64,000 bases of DNA from Scybalousia_A sp964639765 (GTDB lineage Bacteria > Bacteroidota > Bacteroidia > Bacteroidales > P3): NCBI GenBank assembly GCA_964639765.1, contig CAZXEN010000002.1, forward strand, positions 58,353 through 122,352, given 5' to 3'. A model generated the notes under the pieces. The model was given only the letters and a program-made list of their open reading frames with translations, was not told where the DNA came from and searched no databases. The first letter of the stretch is position 1. Each line of letters starts with the position of its first letter. Of this stretch, positions 61,054 through 64,000 are shown one piece after another. A program made the position numbers and the translations under genes.

Positions 61054-62301
61054 ATGAAAAACTTTTTATTATTTCTTTTGAGTGTAAGTATATTTGTTTT
61101 CTCTTCTTGTATAAAAGATTTGGAACAGGAAGATATTTTTTCTCAGACAACAATAACAGGCTATATAATAGAACAAGGAACAAATAAACCCATAAATAGA
61201 ATAAGCATAAGACTAACTGATGGAGAAAACTTTCCTAAAAGTACTTTCACTAATGACAAAGGTTATTTCTCTTTAACGATAACCGGCAAGCAAATTTCTC
61301 AAGGTTTCTATCTGCTTGTCTCTGCCGACTCCATATATACAAGCAAAAAGATAGAACTTACGGAAATGAGTCTCGGAAAGAAAACTTATGATGTAGGAAC
61401 AATATATATTGAGGGAGCAACTCTGCCAAGTGTAGAAATAAGAGAGATAAGAAATATTACAGCATCCTCAGTACAAATTGTTGGCAAAGTGAACAATGAA
61501 GGCAAGTCTTCTGTAGTATCACGGGGAGTATGTATTTCTCAAGAACAATATCCTACAACGAACAACACTCATACTACAGACGGAAGTGGATTAGGTGAGT
61601 TTCTCAGCAATATAGAAAACCTTTCTCCAAACAAAACATATTATCTTCGTGCATACGCTACCAATGGAGTAGGTACGGCATATTCAGAACAAATATCTTT
61701 TACAACTCTTGACGGATTGGCTGTGATAAGCATTGCAGAACCTTACAATATCACTGCCACAAGTATTGTATGTTCAGCCAATGTTACAAGTGACGGAGGA
61801 TTTCACGTTACAGAAAAAGGATTCTGCTGGGCAACTAACAACAATCCTACCATAACTAACAACCATACTACTAACGGAAGTTCTCTTGGTGTTTTCTCTG
61901 CCAATATTTCAGGACTTAACCCTAATACAACTTATTATATACGTGCTTTTGCCAAAAACTCTGCAGGTGTTGGCTATTCAGAGCAAAGAACTTTTACTAC
62001 TCTTAATGGTCTGCCTACAGTAACAACCAAGAATGTAAGCAATATCACATCTTCTTCTGCACAATGCGGAGGAAATATTTCTTCCGACGGCGGTTTTAAT
62101 ATAACAAAAAGAGGAGTATGTTATTCCACTTCTCCAAATCCTACAAGAAACAATACTCATACTTCTGACGGAACGGGGACAGGTTCTTTTATCTCCTATC
62201 TTAGCAATCTGCAATCACATACCACTTATTATATTCGTGCATACGCAACCAATGCCATCGGCACAACCTATGGTGAAGAAATAAGTTTTATAACAGAATA
62301 A
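61054..62301 (+). CDS. Lipoprotein with CarboxypepD-regulatory and three Fn3-like repeats
   Basis: A 415-residue lipoprotein (lipobox FSSC at residue 20). Residues about 25-120 look like a carboxypeptidase regulatory-like beta domain (TITGYIIEQGTNKPINRISIRLTDG). Then three about 88-residue repeats follow, each with NITxSSxxxxGxVxxxGG, a TNTHTxDGSGLG-like loop, LxPNTTYYIRAYATNxxGTxYxExxxFTT. These resemble fibronectin type III modules of surface adhesion or glycan-binding proteins. It starts 5 bases after the previous gene and 49 before the FRG gene. Confidence 0.75.
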   Translation: MKNFLLFLLSVSIFVFSSCIKDLEQEDIFSQTTITGYIIEQGTNKPINRISIRLTDGENFPKSTFTNDKGYFSLTITGKQISQGFYLLVSADSIYTSKKIELTEMSLGKKTYDVGTIYIEGATLPSVEIREIRNITASSVQIVGKVNNEGKSSVVSRGVCISQEQYPTTNNTHTTDGSGLGEFLSNIENLSPNKTYYLRAYATNGVGTAYSEQISFTTLDGLAVISIAEPYNITATSIVCSANVTSDGGFHVTEKGFCWATNNNPTITNNHTTNGSSLGVFSANISGLNPNTTYYIRAFAKNSAGVGYSEQRTFTTLNGLPTVTTKNVSNITSSSAQCGGNISSDGGFNITKRGVCYSTSPNPTRNNTHTSDGTGTGSFISYLSNLQSHTTYYIRAYATNAIGTTYGEEISFITE

Positions 62302-62350
62302 AAGATTATGAAAAAACTTTTTTTTAAGATTATTTAAAAGAAAAGCAATA

Positions 62351-63190
62351 ATGGAAAAAAGAATTAAATCAATTAAAGAGTATTTAGACTGGATAGAATC
62401 GGTAGGAAAAGGAGAATGTATTACTAAAAGTTTAACGTCCAATTTTTTCTATAGAGGACAGGCTAACAAACAATGGGGAATAATACCTAATATTTTTAGA
62501 GGAAATAATATTCATAACGAACAGCGACTACTATTCTCTGCTAATAATTATCTCAGCAATAATTTATCTGATTGTAAAGATGAATTAGAAAAAATGATAT
62601 TACTACAGCATTATGGATTAAAAACAAGACTATTAGATGTTACAAAAAATCCTTTAGTAGCTTTATACTTCGCATGCCAGAATAATGAAATAGACGGAAC
62701 TGTTTATTGCGGATTTCTTAGTTATGATTATAATTTTCAAAAAGTAGCAAGATTAATTGCTAAATTAGTTTTTGACAGAGGATATCCTGATGATTTTAAC
62801 GATTATGCATTATCACATTTTTCTAAATCATGTGATTATACTTCTGATGTGAAAAACATAAAACAAGATTTAACCAATCCTTGTTTTTTTATTCCACAAT
62901 ATAATAATAAAAGAATTTTAGCACAGCAGGGGGCTTTTATAATGACTCCATTCTATCAATATAATGATGGATACTTTTATAGACTGGCTAATATTGATTA
63001 CAGAGATAAAAAATATAATATATTTACTTCTTCTATCAATATACAAGCCGATAAAAAAGATTCTATACTTAATGAATTAGATGAATTAGGAATTAATCAA
63101 GCATCCATATTCCCTGAGATTGAACATATTGTAGAGTATATTAACAATTTCAAAACACAATCTAATTTTAAGATTATAACTAATAAATGA
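62351..63190 (+). CDS. FRG-domain protein
   Basis: A 279-residue protein. FFYRGQANKQWGIIPNIFRG contains the FRG (Phe-Arg-Gly-like) motif, followed by LLQHYGLKTRLLDVTKNPLVALYFACQ, the second conserved block. FRG proteins occur in phage-defence and toxin-like loci, but the activity is unknown. It is markedly more AT-rich (about 29% GC by eye) than the genes before it, hinting at horizontal gain together with the next gene. No signal peptide. It ends 6 bases before the LRR gene. Confidence 0.82.
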   Translation: MEKRIKSIKEYLDWIESVGKGECITKSLTSNFFYRGQANKQWGIIPNIFRGNNIHNEQRLLFSANNYLSNNLSDCKDELEKMILLQHYGLKTRLLDVTKNPLVALYFACQNNEIDGTVYCGFLSYDYNFQKVARLIAKLVFDRGYPDDFNDYALSHFSKSCDYTSDVKNIKQDLTNPCFFIPQYNNKRILAQQGAFIMTPFYQYNDGYFYRLANIDYRDKKYNIFTSSINIQADKKDSILNELDELGINQASIFPEIEHIVEYINNFKTQSNFKIITNK

Positions 63191-63196
63191 ATTATT

Positions 63197-64000
63197 ATGA
63201 AAAGAATATTTCTATTAACAATTGTTATCTTGTGGAGTTATAGTGCAAAATCATATGATTTTTCCTCAATTTGTAATACAGGGCAACTCTTGTATTACAA
63301 TATCAATAGTAATAATAGAGTCACAGTAACTTATCCTCAGTCTTTTAGTTCTAATTATTATCAGGGATATTCAAAAACCTACAGGTCATTTAGTAATACC
63401 TGATTCCGTTTTTCATAATGGTATTTGGTATAAAGTTACAAGTATTGGAGGTTCTGCTTTCAATAGTTGTACAGGTTTAGCATCTGTTACTATTCCTAAT
63501 AGTGTTACAAGTATTAATTATGCTGCTTTCAGTGGTTGCTCAGGCTTAACATCTGTTACTATTCCTAATAGTGTTACAAGTATTGGCGATTATGCTTTTC
63601 GTGTTTGCTCAAGTTTAACATCTGTAACTATTCCAAGTAGTGTTACAAGTATTGGATATGAAGCTTTCTCGGGGTGTAATAATATAACAACAGTAAATTA
63701 TAATGCAAGAAATTGCACAACGTATAATTCTGCTTTTTCAAATAAAACGAGTCTAACAACAGTAACTATAGGCGATAGTGTAGAAACTATTCCATATAAT
63801 TTTGTTTCTGGTTGCACAGGTTTAACGTCTGTTACTATACCAAATAGTGTTACAAGTATTGGTAGATCTGCTTTTTATAATTGTATAGGTTTAACATCTG
63901 TTACTATTCCTAATAGTGTTACAAGTATTGGCAATGATGCTTTTCGTGGTTGCTCAAGTTTAACATCTGTTACTATTGGCAATAGTGTTACAAGTATTGG
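63197..64000 (+). pseudogene. BspA-like leucine-rich-repeat surface protein, frameshifted, runs off window
   Basis: Starts with signal peptide MKRIFLLTIVILWSYSAKS. Frame one ends at 63403. The other frame begins near CCT 63378 after a run of five A (63373-63377) and gives PTGHLVIPDSVFHNGIWYKV then repeats such as LTSVTIPNSVTSIGDYAFRVCSS and LTSVTIPNSVTSIGNDAFRGCSS, about 23 residues each (69 bp). One A fewer would restore a single frame. The repeats are nearly identical at DNA level. BspA-type LRR proteins are cell-surface adhesins of Bacteroidota and gut protists. Either phase-variable, decaying, or a sequencing error; the window ends within the repeats. Confidence 0.8.

Noticed and set aside
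63404..64000. CRISPR-like array in the 69-bp repeats at the end of the window
   Set aside because: The repeats are in frame and encode leucine-rich repeats without spacers.

Overview
The window is a low-GC (about 36-38% by eye) chromosomal segment of a member of the Bacteroidota, most likely order Bacteroidales. Lineage signs are the fused LpxC/FabZ gene, fused GH3/serine-hydrolase genes, a BspA-type leucine-rich-repeat protein, a CXXX-repeat peptide cluster, promoters of the Bacteroides type (-33 TTTG, -7 TAnnTTTG) instead of -35/-10 boxes, and few clear Shine-Dalgarno sequences. There is no prophage, insertion sequence or CRISPR array. The first gene (purA) and the last (an LRR protein) run off the window.

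Layout. 1-7.5 kb: purA, two exported proteins, grpE-dnaJ, a phosphopantetheinyl transferase, tRNA-Ser and tRNA-Glu, and a PflX-like radical SAM protein. 7.6-11 kb: LuxC-like acyl-CoA reductase and an M13 metallopeptidase. 11.1-14.7 kb: an H2-sensing-type cluster made of two small thioredoxin-fold ferredoxins, a sensory-type [FeFe]-hydrogenase with a PAS domain, and a SpoIIE/PP2C phosphatase. 14.7-22.1 kb: a tandem TlpA-like protein lacking redox cysteines, then smpB, tRNA-Arg and infB-nusA-rimP, all on the minus strand. 22.2-31.3 kb: nitroreductase, an FKBP-like lipoprotein with a DHH phosphoesterase, the GH3/beta-lactamase fusion, an outer-membrane barrel, and lpxC/fabZ-lpxA-fabG. 31.4-48.6 kb: trmD, an unknown exported protein, a TPR protein, DedA, aroE, a WYL regulator, SDR-meaB, dinB, trmH, a sugar transporter and an AddA/AddB-type helicase-nuclease pair.

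48.7-53.9 kb is the most distinctive region. One minus-strand operon encodes a cysteine-repeat precursor peptide with a near-ideal Tat signal, an unknown secreted protein, a lipoprotein with CxxCxGxG modules, a radical SAM/SPASM enzyme, a SPASM-like maturase, a small CXXX-system protein, and tatA-tatC. A strong Bacteroidota promoter precedes the precursor by about 300 nt, and the leader between them contains a long multi-stem hairpin. The simplest reading is a RiPP whose precursor is modified in the cytoplasm and exported folded through its own co-transcribed Tat translocase.

54-58.8 kb holds a lytic transglycosylase followed by a graveyard: a frameshifted flavin-reductase-like gene, a broken SirTM-type sirtuin, a zeta-toxin-like remnant and a deleted macrodomain gene. 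This suggests loss of an ADP-ribosylation module. A small ECF sigma/anti-sigma operon and a TonB-like protein follow. 58.8-64 kb: a 6S-like RNA, two LPP20-like exported proteins, a three-repeat fibronectin-like lipoprotein, an AT-rich FRG-domain gene, and a frameshifted LRR surface protein. A small intergenic repeat family, words of the form [C/G]ATCAA(GA or CT)CTT often arranged as hairpins, occurs at four widely spaced loci.
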